In this document: positions 26,062 through 34,669 of the stretch, in pieces
Position numbering within the stretch: position 1 is the stretch's first letter
How the letters are laid out: each line of letters begins with the position of its first letter
Assembly (NCBI GenBank): GCA_965216845.1
Contig: OZ244200.1
Span: forward strand, 248,001 to 312,000
Origin: Panacagrimonas sp965216845
GTDB lineage: Bacteria > Pseudomonadota > Gammaproteobacteria > Nevskiales > Nevskiaceae
Length of the DNA stretch: 64,000 bases
Direction: 5' to 3'
Translations under genes and position numbers: made by a program
Notes under the pieces: generated by a model
The model's input: the letters and a program-made list of their open reading frames with translations, nothing else
Databases searched by the model: none
Told to the model about the DNA's origin: nothing

Positions 26062-27732
26062 ATGGCGAAACAAGAATCGACGCTGCTCGATCATTTCTAC
26101 GAATGGGAAACCGCGCTGGCGAGCCGCATCTGGCTGACGCAACCGGACGGGCCGCGTGTGGACGAAATCACCTGGGCGCAAGCCGGCGATGAAGCCCGAC
26201 GCATGGCCAGCCATCTGCGTTCGCTCAAGCTCGAACGCGGCAGCCGCATCGGCATTTTGTCGAAAAACTGCGCGCACTGGATTCTGGCGGATCTGGCGAT
26301 CTGGATGGCCGGCCATGTCAGCGTGCCCCTGTACACCAGCCTGCAGGCCGACACCGCCGCTTACGTGCTGGAACACGCCGACGTCGCGCTGCTGTTCGTC
26401 GGCAAGCTTGATGCTGCGGATTGGGAAACGATTCGTGACGGCATTGCGCCCACCCTGCCCTGCGTCACCCTGCCGCTGGGGCCGGAAACCGATGCCCCGC
26501 GCTGGCACGACATCATCGCCCAGCGCAAACCGCTGCAGCGACCCTTGCGGCGCAAGCCCACGGAGCTGGCGACGCTGATCTACACCTCCGGCAGCACCGG
26601 CCGGCCCAAGGGTGTGATGATCAGCTTCGGCGCCATGTTGCGCGCCGCCAATGGCATGGGCCGGATGATCGAGCTGCGGCACGAAGACCGCATGCTGTCC
26701 TATTTGCCACTGGCGCACACCGCCGAACGCGCGGTGCTGGAATCCAATGCCCTGCGTTTCGGGTTTCGCCTGTATTTCAACGATTGCCTGGCAAGCTTCA
26801 GCACCGATATGCGGCGCGCCAAGCCCACGCTGTTCTTCGCCGTGCCGCGCATCTGGTCACGGTTTTACCAGGATGTGCATCGCAAGGTGTCGCCTTCGCG
26901 GCAGCGGGTGGTGCTGAACCTGCCGGCGGTGTCAGGCGCGGTGAAAAAACGCCTGCTGCGAGAGCTGGGCCTGGAACACGTTCGCGTTGCCCTGTCCGGG
27001 GCGGCGGCGCTCTCCCCGGCGGTCATGAACTGGTTCAAGCGCCTGGAGCTGGAAGTCCTCGAAGGCTATGGCATGACCGAGAACTTCGCCTATTCGCATT
27101 TCTCCCGCCCAGGTGATGTCCGTGGCGGCAGCGTTGGCACCAGCGCGCCGGGGGTGATCTGCAAGATTGCCGCCGATGGCGAGGTTCTGGTGAACAGCCC
27201 CTGCAACATGATGGGCTATCACAAGCAAGATGCGCAGGCCAACAGCCCCATCGACGCCGAGGGTTTTCTGCACACCGGTGACCGCGGCGAGATTGACCAG
27301 CACGGACACCTGCGCATCACCGGCCGCATCAGGGATTTGTTCAAGACCAGCAAGGGCAAGTACGTGGCGCCGGCGCCGATCGAGGAAAGATTGCTGGACA
27401 GCCCCCTGATTGAGTCCGCCTGTGTTTGCGGGCAGGACTTCAGCCAGCCCTATGCGCTGCTGGTGCTCGAGGCCGGGCAAAGGCGTGATGCGGCGCGCGA
27501 AGATGTTCGGCGAAGGATTGAGGCGCAGCTGCACGATTTGATGGATCAGATCAATGCACGCCTGGAGCCGCACGAGTTCCTGTCCTTTTTTGCCGTCGTG
27601 GACGAACCCTGGCGTGTGGAAAATGAAATGCTGACGCCCACGCTGAAAATTCGCCGCGAACGGATCGAGTCACATTATTTGTCACCGGCCCGGCGCTGGG
27701 AAGCGCTGGGTCGGGATGTTGTTTGGGAGTAA
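26062..27732 (+). CDS. Long-chain acyl-CoA synthetase (AMP-binding)
   Basis: A 556-residue ANL-superfamily ligase that activates a carboxylic acid to its CoA thioester via acyl-AMP. Motifs: P-loop YTSGSTGRPKGV (about 173-184), LSYLPLAHTAERAV, the A5 motif LEGYGMTENFAYSH, FLHTGDRGEIDQHGHLRITGRIRDLFKTSKGKY (in part) and a C-terminal LTPTLKIRR. The TGDRG...GRIRDLFKTSKGKYVAP form is that of the long-chain FadD15/ACSBG-like group. The start ATG at 26062 follows GGAGGAG. The next gene starts four bases after the stop, so it is an operon with the PHA-synthase-like hydrolase. Confidence 0.93.
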   Translation: MAKQESTLLDHFYEWETALASRIWLTQPDGPRVDEITWAQAGDEARRMASHLRSLKLERGSRIGILSKNCAHWILADLAIWMAGHVSVPLYTSLQADTAAYVLEHADVALLFVGKLDAADWETIRDGIAPTLPCVTLPLGPETDAPRWHDIIAQRKPLQRPLRRKPTELATLIYTSGSTGRPKGVMISFGAMLRAANGMGRMIELRHEDRMLSYLPLAHTAERAVLESNALRFGFRLYFNDCLASFSTDMRRAKPTLFFAVPRIWSRFYQDVHRKVSPSRQRVVLNLPAVSGAVKKRLLRELGLEHVRVALSGAAALSPAVMNWFKRLELEVLEGYGMTENFAYSHFSRPGDVRGGSVGTSAPGVICKIAADGEVLVNSPCNMMGYHKQDAQANSPIDAEGFLHTGDRGEIDQHGHLRITGRIRDLFKTSKGKYVAPAPIEERLLDSPLIESACVCGQDFSQPYALLVLEAGQRRDAAREDVRRRIEAQLHDLMDQINARLEPHEFLSFFAVVDEPWRVENEMLTPTLKIRRERIESHYLSPARRWEALGRDVVWE

Positions 27733-27736
27733 ATCC

Positions 27737-28969
27737 ATGAATCCATTGTTACGTTCGCTGCGAGACCAAACGCTGGCCGCCAATGAAAAGGCGGTGGAGT
27801 TCGCCAATAACGCGTTCGACCGGATTTTCGTTCCGGGCACCATGGTGCGTTCCGAGCAAACCGAATCCGAGGTGATTCACACCTACGGCATCACTTCCGT
27901 GCGCTACTACCCGCCATTGGACGGCACCGAAATCCGCCTCGACAACGGCGACCGCCTGCCGGTGCAACGCAAGCGCTACACCATGCCGCTGGTGATGGTG
28001 CCACCGCTGGCGGCGCGGCCAGCGATCTTCGACCTCACCCCCACCCGCAGCCTGGTGCGCTATTTCAACGCCGCCGGCTTTTCGGTTTATTTGATCGACT
28101 GGGGCGAGCCCAGCCGCGAGCAGGCGGAGCTGGGACTGGGAGACTACGTCAACGATTTGCTACCCGAGGCGCTGAAGCAGATCCGCGGGCACGCCGGGGA
28201 AATGGACTTGAGCCTGCTGGCCTGGTGCCTGGGCGGATTATTCAGCCTGATGTACGCCGGCGCCAGTCACGACCCTCACCTGAAAAACATCGTCACCATC
28301 GCCAGCCCCATCGACACCCGTCAGGGCAAGATCATGGGCCAGCTCAGCGCCGCACTGATGCAACCGGCCGAGTTCGTGCGACGTTTCACCGGCTTTCGCA
28401 TTCACCGGCTGACGCCTTCGCGCACCACCGTGCCCGGATGGGCCAACGCCCTGGCCTTCAAGCTCACCAATCCGCTCGGCAGCATCACCACCTACTGGGA
28501 TCTGATTCTGCGCATGTGGGACCGCGAATTCGTGGAAAGCCACACCACCACCTCCAACGTGCTGAATAACATGCTGGCCTATCCCGGCCGCCTGATTCAG
28601 GACATGCTGGTGAAGTTCGCCATCGACAACGACCTGTCCAGCGGCCAGATCGAGCTCGACGGCAAGCTCTCGGAATTCGGCAGGATTCAATCCAGCCTGC
28701 TGGCGTTCGCCGGCCAGACCGACACCCTGGTGGTTCCCGAGGCGGCACGGCGCAGCCTGGAATTGATCGCCTCCGACGACAAGCAGTTCATCATCGCTCC
28801 CGGCGGGCACATGGGTGTGCTGGCCGGCGCCACGGCGCAGCAGTCGGTATGGGCGCCGGCGGCCGAATGGCTGTCGAGGCGCTCGGGCGCCTTCGAAGTT
28901 CCCGCCCGCGCCGAACGTGAGCGACTCAAACGGCAGCGCCGCCGCCTGGCGGATGATCCCAGCTTGTAA
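27737..28969 (+). CDS. PHA synthase-like alpha/beta hydrolase
   Basis: A 410-residue protein of the PhaC fold. The lipase-like box is LLAWCLGGLFSL with the nucleophile Cys164; the acid is in FAGQTDTLVVPEAA and the His in APGGHMGVLAG, so the Cys-Asp-His triad of poly(3-hydroxyalkanoate) synthases is complete. PVDW-like SPIDTRQG also matches. It is longer than class III PhaC (about 355) and shorter than class I (about 590), and no PhaE or phasin is nearby. It may be a true polymerase or a related acyltransferase using CoA esters from the ligase encoded just upstream. RBS GGGAG precedes the ATG at 27737. Confidence 0.85.
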   Translation: MNPLLRSLRDQTLAANEKAVEFANNAFDRIFVPGTMVRSEQTESEVIHTYGITSVRYYPPLDGTEIRLDNGDRLPVQRKRYTMPLVMVPPLAARPAIFDLTPTRSLVRYFNAAGFSVYLIDWGEPSREQAELGLGDYVNDLLPEALKQIRGHAGEMDLSLLAWCLGGLFSLMYAGASHDPHLKNIVTIASPIDTRQGKIMGQLSAALMQPAEFVRRFTGFRIHRLTPSRTTVPGWANALAFKLTNPLGSITTYWDLILRMWDREFVESHTTTSNVLNNMLAYPGRLIQDMLVKFAIDNDLSSGQIELDGKLSEFGRIQSSLLAFAGQTDTLVVPEAARRSLELIASDDKQFIIAPGGHMGVLAGATAQQSVWAPAAEWLSRRSGAFEVPARAERERLKRQRRRLADDPSL

Positions 28970-28985
28970 ATCACAAATAGCGCCC

Positions 28986-30113
28986 TCAAACCGCACTCGC
29001 AACAAACTGAGCAACACGCGTAAGCTGCCCCTCGCTGATATGCAAATGCGGCGCCAACCGGATCACCGCGCCGCGCCGCGCCACAATCACCTTGCGCTGT
29101 TGCAAGATCTGCAAGACGCGCTCCATGGCGCCGTCTGGCGGTCGCCAGGCGCAAAGATGCGGTGCGGATGCATCACTCAATCCTTCGCCCAGGCCCTGTG
29201 CCTCGAACTGATGCCGCAAGCCGTCATTGAGTTGCCGCAGGCGCACCGTGACAGACTCCACACCACCCCAGGCGCTGATCTGCCTCAGCGCCGCGGCCGA
29301 CATCGGCACTGACAGGGGATGCGGATAGGGACCGAAGTCGAAACGTCTTGCACCGGCACGATACGGCGGTAACTGATCGCCCAAGGCGGTGAAGTCACCA
29401 AAGGCTTCACGCGCAAACACGGTTTGCTCCAATGGCTCACCATCATTGCGCCAGCGCTCGGACGCCCACAGCCACCCCAGGCCGTAAGCGCCCAACAGCC
29501 ATTTGTGTCCCGGCGTCATCACAAAGTCCGGCTTGATCGCGGCAAAGTCAAAGGCTGCGGCGCCCAGCCATTGACTGGCGTCCACCACCAACAGACTGCC
29601 ATTGGCGCGCGCCGCTTTTCCGATTTTCACCAAATCCAATGAGGCACCGTCCGCCCAGTGACAAGGCGGCAGGCTCAGCACCTTGCTGCGTTCATCCACG
29701 GCGGCCAGAACCGCCGCCGTCCAACTTTGACCGGGGGCGCGGTCAACACTGCGAAGCCTTGCACCGCACTGCGCGGCGCGCTGCTGCCAGATGGCGCGGT
29801 TGGACGGATATTCGCGCGCCAGCGTCACGATACTGTCACCTTCGCCAAGCGTCACATGGTTCGCCGCCAGCGCCATGGCGTAGCTCACCGACGGGCAAAA
29901 CGCCAAGGCGTCCGCGTGGGTTCCGAGCGTCTGCGCCGCCAGCGCGCGCAGCGATTCGGTTTGCTGCAACCACTGATCCGGGGAAAACGCCCAGGGACGG
30001 GCGCTATTGAGCAGCGCGGATTGCGCCGCCTGATTCACGCTGTGCAGGCGCGGCCCGGCGCCAGCACTGTTGAGGTAAATCACCTCATCATCAATATCGA
30101 ACAAGTCCATCAT
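28986..30113 (-). CDS. PLP-dependent class V aminotransferase-fold enzyme, candidate EgtE-like C-S lyase
   Basis: A 375-residue enzyme of the cysteine-desulfurase/isopenicillin-epimerase-like fold. PLP-binding residues are visible: the Schiff-base Lys204 in MTPGHKWLLGAYGLGWLW (in part), Asp178 in LLVVDASQWLGA, and His152 in PPCHWADGA. It is divergent from egtB-egtD, 91 bases from the likely egtB start. Ergothioneine synthesis ends with a PLP-dependent C-S lyase (EgtE) of exactly this fold, so this is the natural candidate. Other activities (kynureninase-like, desulfurase) are not excluded. No rhodanese or Isc genes are near. Confidence 0.75.
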   Translation of the reverse strand: MMDLFDIDDEVIYLNSAGAGPRLHSVNQAAQSALLNSARPWAFSPDQWLQQTESLRALAAQTLGTHADALAFCPSVSYAMALAANHVTLGEGDSIVTLAREYPSNRAIWQQRAAQCGARLRSVDRAPGQSWTAAVLAAVDERSKVLSLPPCHWADGASLDLVKIGKAARANGSLLVVDASQWLGAAAFDFAAIKPDFVMTPGHKWLLGAYGLGWLWASERWRNDGEPLEQTVFAREAFGDFTALGDQLPPYRAGARRFDFGPYPHPLSVPMSAAALRQISAWGGVESVTVRLRQLNDGLRHQFEAQGLGEGLSDASAPHLCAWRPPDGAMERVLQILQQRKVIVARRGAVIRLAPHLHISEGQLTRVAQFVASAV

Positions 30114-30161
30114 CCGCGTGGTTTGATTCGGCGCCGTGCATGATGTTTAACTATACGTGCA

Positions 30162-30179
30162 CCGTCGGCTTGCCGACGG
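30162..30179. promoter_or_regulatory. Perfect palindrome between the PLP-enzyme gene and egtB, possible operator
   Basis: CCGTCGGC-TT-GCCGACGG, 8-bp arms with a 2-base centre, sits midway between the two divergent genes. If egtB starts at 30205, it is intergenic and placed to control both directions. Confidence 0.4.
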
Positions 30180-30204
30180 CATCAAGCCAAACATCGGGAA
30201 TATC

Positions 30205-31479
30205 GTGCTCGACAACGCGGCGACCGGGGCTTCGGTCGAAATCAAAAATCAAGAGCACGGGTTGGCGGATGACTTCATCCGGGTACGCCAGGCCAGTGAG
30301 CAATTGGTGGCGCCGCTGAGTGCGGAAGACGCTGCCTTGCAATCCATGCCGGATTGCAGCCCCAGCAAGTGGCATCTGGCGCACACCACCTGGTTTTTTG
30401 AACAATTCGTTTTGGGACGCGACGCGTCTTATGTGCCGGTCAACGCCGGCTGGGATTATCTGTTCAATTCCTATTATCAAAGCGTGGGGCCAATGCACGC
30501 GCGGCCACAGCGCGGCATGCTGTCGCGCCCTTGCCTGGCTGAGGTGATCGATTATCGTCACGCGGTCGATGAACGCGTCCAGTCCCTGCTGGCGCAAGAC
30601 CACAGCCCGCAGACCACCGAACTGGTCACGCTGGGCCTGCATCACGAACAACAGCATCAGGAACTGCTGCTGACCGACATCAAGCATCTGTTCAGCCTCA
30701 ACCCGCTCAAGCCCGCCTATCAGGCCAGCAAAAGGCGGAACATTCCCGCGCTTGATGTCGCGCTGAAATTTATCAGCCGGCCGCATGGAAAAACACGCAT
30801 CGGTCATCGCGGCGGTGGATTTTCCTTCGATTGCGAAACACCGGATCACGAGGTGCTGCTACAGCCGCACGCGCTGGCCAATCGGCCCATCAATAACGGC
30901 GAGTTCCGCGAGTTCGTGCGCGACGGCGGCTATCAAGACGTTTCGCTTTGGCTGTCCGCCGCCTGGGACACGGTGCAGAACAACGGCTGGAACCGCCCGT
31001 TTTACTGGTCACAGGATCTACAGCGGGAGTTCACGCTTTGCGGCGAGGTGGAGATCGATCCGCTGGCGCCGGTCAGTCACGTCAGCTTCTTTGAAGCCGA
31101 TGCCTTTGCGCGCTGGGCCAGCGCGCGCCTGCCGACCGAGGCCGAGCTGGAATGTGTTGCAAATGAATCATGCGTCAGCGGTCATTTTGCGGATCACGGC
31201 CGGTTTCATCCAATGCCGCCCAGCGCGAATGGCGAAATTTTGCAGCTGTTTGGCGATGTCTGGGAGTGGACCGCCAGCCCCTTTGTCAGCTATCCAGGTT
31301 ATCAACCGGCAGCCGGCGCGCTGGGCGAATACAACGGCAAATTCATGTGCGGTCAATACGTTCTGCGCGGTGGCTCCTGCGTGACGCCCGCCGGACATCT
31401 GCGCGCCACTTACCGAAACTTCTTTCACCCGCCGGACCGCTGGCAATTCAGCGGCATCCGCCTTGCCAAAGACCAATGA
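30205..31479 (+). CDS. egtB: Ergothioneine biosynthesis protein EgtB (iron-dependent sulfoxide synthase)
   Basis: Non-haem iron enzyme that joins hercynine with a thiol (cysteine or gamma-glutamylcysteine) and O2 to a sulfoxide. The N-terminal DinB-like half has the iron ligands in KWHLAHTTWFFE and LHHEQQHQELL; the C-terminal half is an FGE-sulfatase domain (FGDVWEWTASPF, LRGGSCVTPAGHLRATYRNFF in part, GIRLAKD). At 424 residues it is the usual size. Start: GTG at 30205 with GGGA upstream; a GTG at 30157 would include the palindrome. No egtA or egtC is nearby, so direct use of cysteine is possible. Its stop overlaps the egtD start. Confidence 0.93.
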   Translation: MLDNAATGASVEIKNQEHGLADDFIRVRQASEQLVAPLSAEDAALQSMPDCSPSKWHLAHTTWFFEQFVLGRDASYVPVNAGWDYLFNSYYQSVGPMHARPQRGMLSRPCLAEVIDYRHAVDERVQSLLAQDHSPQTTELVTLGLHHEQQHQELLLTDIKHLFSLNPLKPAYQASKRRNIPALDVALKFISRPHGKTRIGHRGGGFSFDCETPDHEVLLQPHALANRPINNGEFREFVRDGGYQDVSLWLSAAWDTVQNNGWNRPFYWSQDLQREFTLCGEVEIDPLAPVSHVSFFEADAFARWASARLPTEAELECVANESCVSGHFADHGRFHPMPPSANGEILQLFGDVWEWTASPFVSYPGYQPAAGALGEYNGKFMCGQYVLRGGSCVTPAGHLRATYRNFFHPPDRWQFSGIRLAKDQ

Positions 31480-32456
31480 AACCTGATAACAGCGCGGTGC
31501 GCTGGCGCGACGTGGAACAACAAGTGGACAGCATGCTGTCCGATATTAAAAAGGGCCTCAACGCACAACCCAAGCGGCTGCCGTCGAAATACTTTTATGA
31601 CGCACGCGGGTCTGAATTATTCGAAGAAATCTGCGAGCAGCCGGAATATTATTTGACGCGCACCGAACTGAGTATCCTGCAATCCCAGTCAGCAGCGATT
31701 GCCAATGCCATCGGCCCGGATGCGCTGGTGGTGGAATACGGCAGCGGCAGCGCGATCAAGACCGAGCGGCTGTTGCGGGCGCTGCATACGCCCACCGCCT
31801 ACGTGCCGGTCGAGATTTCCGCAAGCGCCCTGGCCGCCAGTGTCGACAACCTGTCACGACAGTTTCCGAACCTGGAAATGCTGCCGGTCTGTGCCGATTT
31901 CAATGCGCCTTTGCAATTACCCAAGGCGCGCCGTTACACCGATAACGTCCTGATCTTTTTCCCCGGCTCCACCATCGGAAATTTCGAACGCCGCGATGCG
32001 ATCGCCCTGCTAGAGGTGATGCAGGTGGAGATGGGCGATCAGGGCGCGGCCCTGATCGGCATTGACCTGAAAAAAGACGCCGGCACGCTGGAAGCGGCGT
32101 ACAACGATGCCGCCGGGGTCACGGCCGCATTTACCTTGAACCTGCTGGAACGCCTGAATCGCGAACTCGATATGGATTTCGCGACCGAACATTATCGCCA
32201 CCAGGCTCGCTACAACCCGATGGCGGGCCGTATCGAAACACATATCGTCAGCCAGCTTGCGCAGTCGGTCAGTCTGGGCCAGCAATCCATTCAGTTCGGC
32301 GCCGGCGAAAAAATGCTGGTGGAATGCAGTTGCAAATACGCCCTTTCGGATTTTTCCACGATGGCGGACAAGGCCGGGATGTCGGTCGATCAGTATTGGA
32401 CCGATGCGGACCAGATGTTTGCGCTGGTACTGCTTAAGTCAAAAATAAGCGGCTAG
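31476..32456 (+). CDS. egtD: L-histidine N-alpha-methyltransferase EgtD
   Basis: SAM-dependent trimethylation of histidine to hercynine, the first step of ergothioneine synthesis. The 326-residue protein has the DUF2260/EgtD marks LPSKYFYDARGSELFEEICEQPEYYLTRTE (in part, 27-57), the SAM site VVEYGSGSAIKT (about 83-94), FFPGSTIGNFE and GIDLKKD. The ATG is inside the egtB stop (ATGA), implying coupling. Its own stop overlaps the convergent DUF427 gene stop by four bases. Confidence 0.95.
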   Translation: MKPDNSAVRWRDVEQQVDSMLSDIKKGLNAQPKRLPSKYFYDARGSELFEEICEQPEYYLTRTELSILQSQSAAIANAIGPDALVVEYGSGSAIKTERLLRALHTPTAYVPVEISASALAASVDNLSRQFPNLEMLPVCADFNAPLQLPKARRYTDNVLIFFPGSTIGNFERRDAIALLEVMQVEMGDQGAALIGIDLKKDAGTLEAAYNDAAGVTAAFTLNLLERLNRELDMDFATEHYRHQARYNPMAGRIETHIVSQLAQSVSLGQQSIQFGAGEKMLVECSCKYALSDFSTMADKAGMSVDQYWTDADQMFALVLLKSKISG

Positions 32457-32737
32457 CTCTCTACAATTTCCACGCCATTCCAAAAGGCAACATAGTTGCG
32501 GATGTGCTCGGCTTTGGGCTTGGTCTCAGGGTAATACCAGGCGGCGTTTTCGTTGGTTTTGCCGTCCACCACAATATGGTAATAACTCGCCGTGCCCTTC
32601 CACGGACAGTAACTGCTGTGGGCGCTGGGCTGAAATAATGCTTTGCAAAGACTGTCCGGCGGGAAATAATGATTGCCCTCGACGAGGATGGTCTCATTAC
32701 TCTGCGCCAGTTCCGCGCCGTTCCAAATCGCTTTCAT
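32453..32737 (-). CDS. DUF427 domain protein
   Basis: A 94-residue DUF427 protein with the typical NHYFPPDSLCKALFQPSAHSSYCPWKGTASYY (in part) and AAWYYPETKPKAEHIRNYVAFW (in part). Small beta-tent proteins of unknown function, common beside many metabolic genes. It lies 8 bases downstream of the ABC exporter gene and may be cotranscribed. Confidence 0.9.
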   Translation of the reverse strand: MKAIWNGAELAQSNETILVEGNHYFPPDSLCKALFQPSAHSSYCPWKGTASYYHIVVDGKTNENAAWYYPETKPKAEHIRNYVAFWNGVEIVES

Positions 32738-32745
32738 GATCTTCC

Positions 32746-34560
32746 TCAGGCAACAAGCTGCAGGTTGGCCATCCTCGCATACAAACCGCCTTGCATGATG
32801 AGCTCGGTGGGTGCGCCGTCTTCAACGATCCGCCCCTGTTCCAGCACCACCACCCGATCCGCGCGCTGAACGGTGGATAATCGGTGGGCGATGATGATGG
32901 TGGTGCGCCCTTTCATCGCCGCTTCGAGTCCGGCCTGAACCAGCGCTTCACTTTCCGCATCCAGGGCGCTGGTGGCCTCATCCAGCAACAACAGAGGTGG
33001 GTCGCGCAATATGGCGCGGGCGATGGCGATGCGCTGTTTTTGCCCGCCCGACAGGCGCGTGCCGCGCTCGCCCAGAAAAGTGTTGTAAGCCTGCGGCAGC
33101 TGGCGGATAAAGGCATCCGCCAGTGCGGTCCGCGATGCGTCCATCACTTCTTCATCGGACGCCGCAGCACGGCCGAAGCGAATATTCTCCATCGCGTTCG
33201 CCGAGAAAATCACCGGATCCTGGGCAACGATGCCGATTTGCTCGCGCAAGCCGATGGGGTCGAGCTGGCGTAAATCCTCACCGTTGAAAACGATGCGCCC
33301 GGCATCGGCCTCATAGAATCTCAGCAGCAGTTGAAACAGGGTGGTTTTACCCGCACCGCTGGGTCCGACCAGTGCCAATGTTTCACCTTCATTGACCTGC
33401 AAATTGATTTCTGACAGCGCTTTGATCTGCGGACGCGAAGGATAGGAGAAGCTGAGGTTTTCGAAACCAATCTGCGCCCTGGTTCTGGCTGGCAAGGGGC
33501 GTGGCTGGCCTGGCGTCTGGATGCTGGGGGTGGCGGCGAGTAGTTCCATCAGCCGCTCGGTGGCGCCGGCGGCACGCATGATTTCGCCCCAGACTTCCGC
33601 AATCACGCCGACGCCGCCGGCGGCCAGCAAGGCATAGAACACGAAGGCCGCGAGTTGCCCGGCGCTCATCGTCCCGCCGATCACCGCCTGCGCCCCCAAC
33701 CAGAGTACGAACACGATGGCGCCGAAAACGCCGGCGATGATGCCGGCGGTCATCACCGCCCGCATGCGGGTTCGACGAATGGCGGTATCAAAGCTGTGTT
33801 CGACCGCCTGATCGAAGCGTTTGCGCTCGTCGTTTTCCTTGGTGAAGGCCTGCACCGTGGGGATGGCGTTGAGCATCTCACCGGCGACCGCGGCGGTATC
33901 GGCGATGCGATCTTGCGAAAGGCGCGACAGCTTGCGCAATGCACGTCCCAACAAGACGATGGGCGCAACCACCAGCGCCAGCAGAACAACGGTGACGGCA
34001 AACAGCTTGAAGCTGGTGACCGCCATCATGATCAGGCCGCCCAGAAACTGAAATCCGCTGCGCAAACCCATGGAAATCGAGGAGCCGACCACCGTCTGCA
34101 CCAGCGTGGTGTCGGCGGTGAGTCGCGACAAGACCTCGCCGGTGCGCGTGGTTTCAAAGTATTCGGGCGATTGCGCCAGCATGCGCGAATAGATGGCGCT
34201 GCGAAGGTCGGCGCTGACACGTTCGCCAATCCAGCTCACAAAATAGAAGCGCCCGGCCACCGCCAGCCCCCAGAACAGCGCAATCGCAAACAGGCTGATG
34301 AAATGTGGATTCACATTGGCGTCAGCGACAAAACCGTGATCGATCAAGTCGCGCAGGGCCAGCGGCACCGCCAGCATGGTCGCCGACCCGATGCACAGCA
34401 GTACAAATGCCGCCAGCAAGCGCATACGATAGGGGCGCAGGAACCGCCACAACGCACTCAAACTGTGCAATTTACGGCTCGCCTTTGCCGGCGCTTCGTC
34501 CAGAAGGTCCAACACTGGCATTGGGTCGGACGCGGCAGGGGTGGTGTCTGTTTCACTCAT
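32746..34560 (-). CDS. MsbA-type ABC exporter (fused permease and ATPase)
   Basis: A 604-residue half-transporter: six membrane spans (about 40-320) followed by an ABC ATPase domain with Walker A GPSGAGKTT (about 395-403), signature LSGGQKQR, Walker B LLLLDEATSALD and the H-loop IIAHRLST. It works as a homodimer; by similarity (FETTRTGEVLSRLTADTTLVQ, in part) it is in the lipid/multidrug exporter group, but the substrate is unknown. Start ATG at 34560 with AAGG upstream; a GTG at 34587 is less likely. Confidence 0.92.
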   Translation of the reverse strand: MSETDTTPAASDPMPVLDLLDEAPAKASRKLHSLSALWRFLRPYRMRLLAAFVLLCIGSATMLAVPLALRDLIDHGFVADANVNPHFISLFAIALFWGLAVAGRFYFVSWIGERVSADLRSAIYSRMLAQSPEYFETTRTGEVLSRLTADTTLVQTVVGSSISMGLRSGFQFLGGLIMMAVTSFKLFAVTVVLLALVVAPIVLLGRALRKLSRLSQDRIADTAAVAGEMLNAIPTVQAFTKENDERKRFDQAVEHSFDTAIRRTRMRAVMTAGIIAGVFGAIVFVLWLGAQAVIGGTMSAGQLAAFVFYALLAAGGVGVIAEVWGEIMRAAGATERLMELLAATPSIQTPGQPRPLPARTRAQIGFENLSFSYPSRPQIKALSEINLQVNEGETLALVGPSGAGKTTLFQLLLRFYEADAGRIVFNGEDLRQLDPIGLREQIGIVAQDPVIFSANAMENIRFGRAAASDEEVMDASRTALADAFIRQLPQAYNTFLGERGTRLSGGQKQRIAIARAILRDPPLLLLDEATSALDAESEALVQAGLEAAMKGRTTIIIAHRLSTVQRADRVVVLEQGRIVEDGAPTELIMQGGLYARMANLQLVA

Positions 34561-34669
34561 AAGGCGGACCTTAACGCATGCCGACACCCGAACTTAGTGC
34601 CGGAGCGCCCAACACCGGCTGGATATAATTTGCTTCAAATCAACAGCAAAATACGGAGGAGCCGTACAC

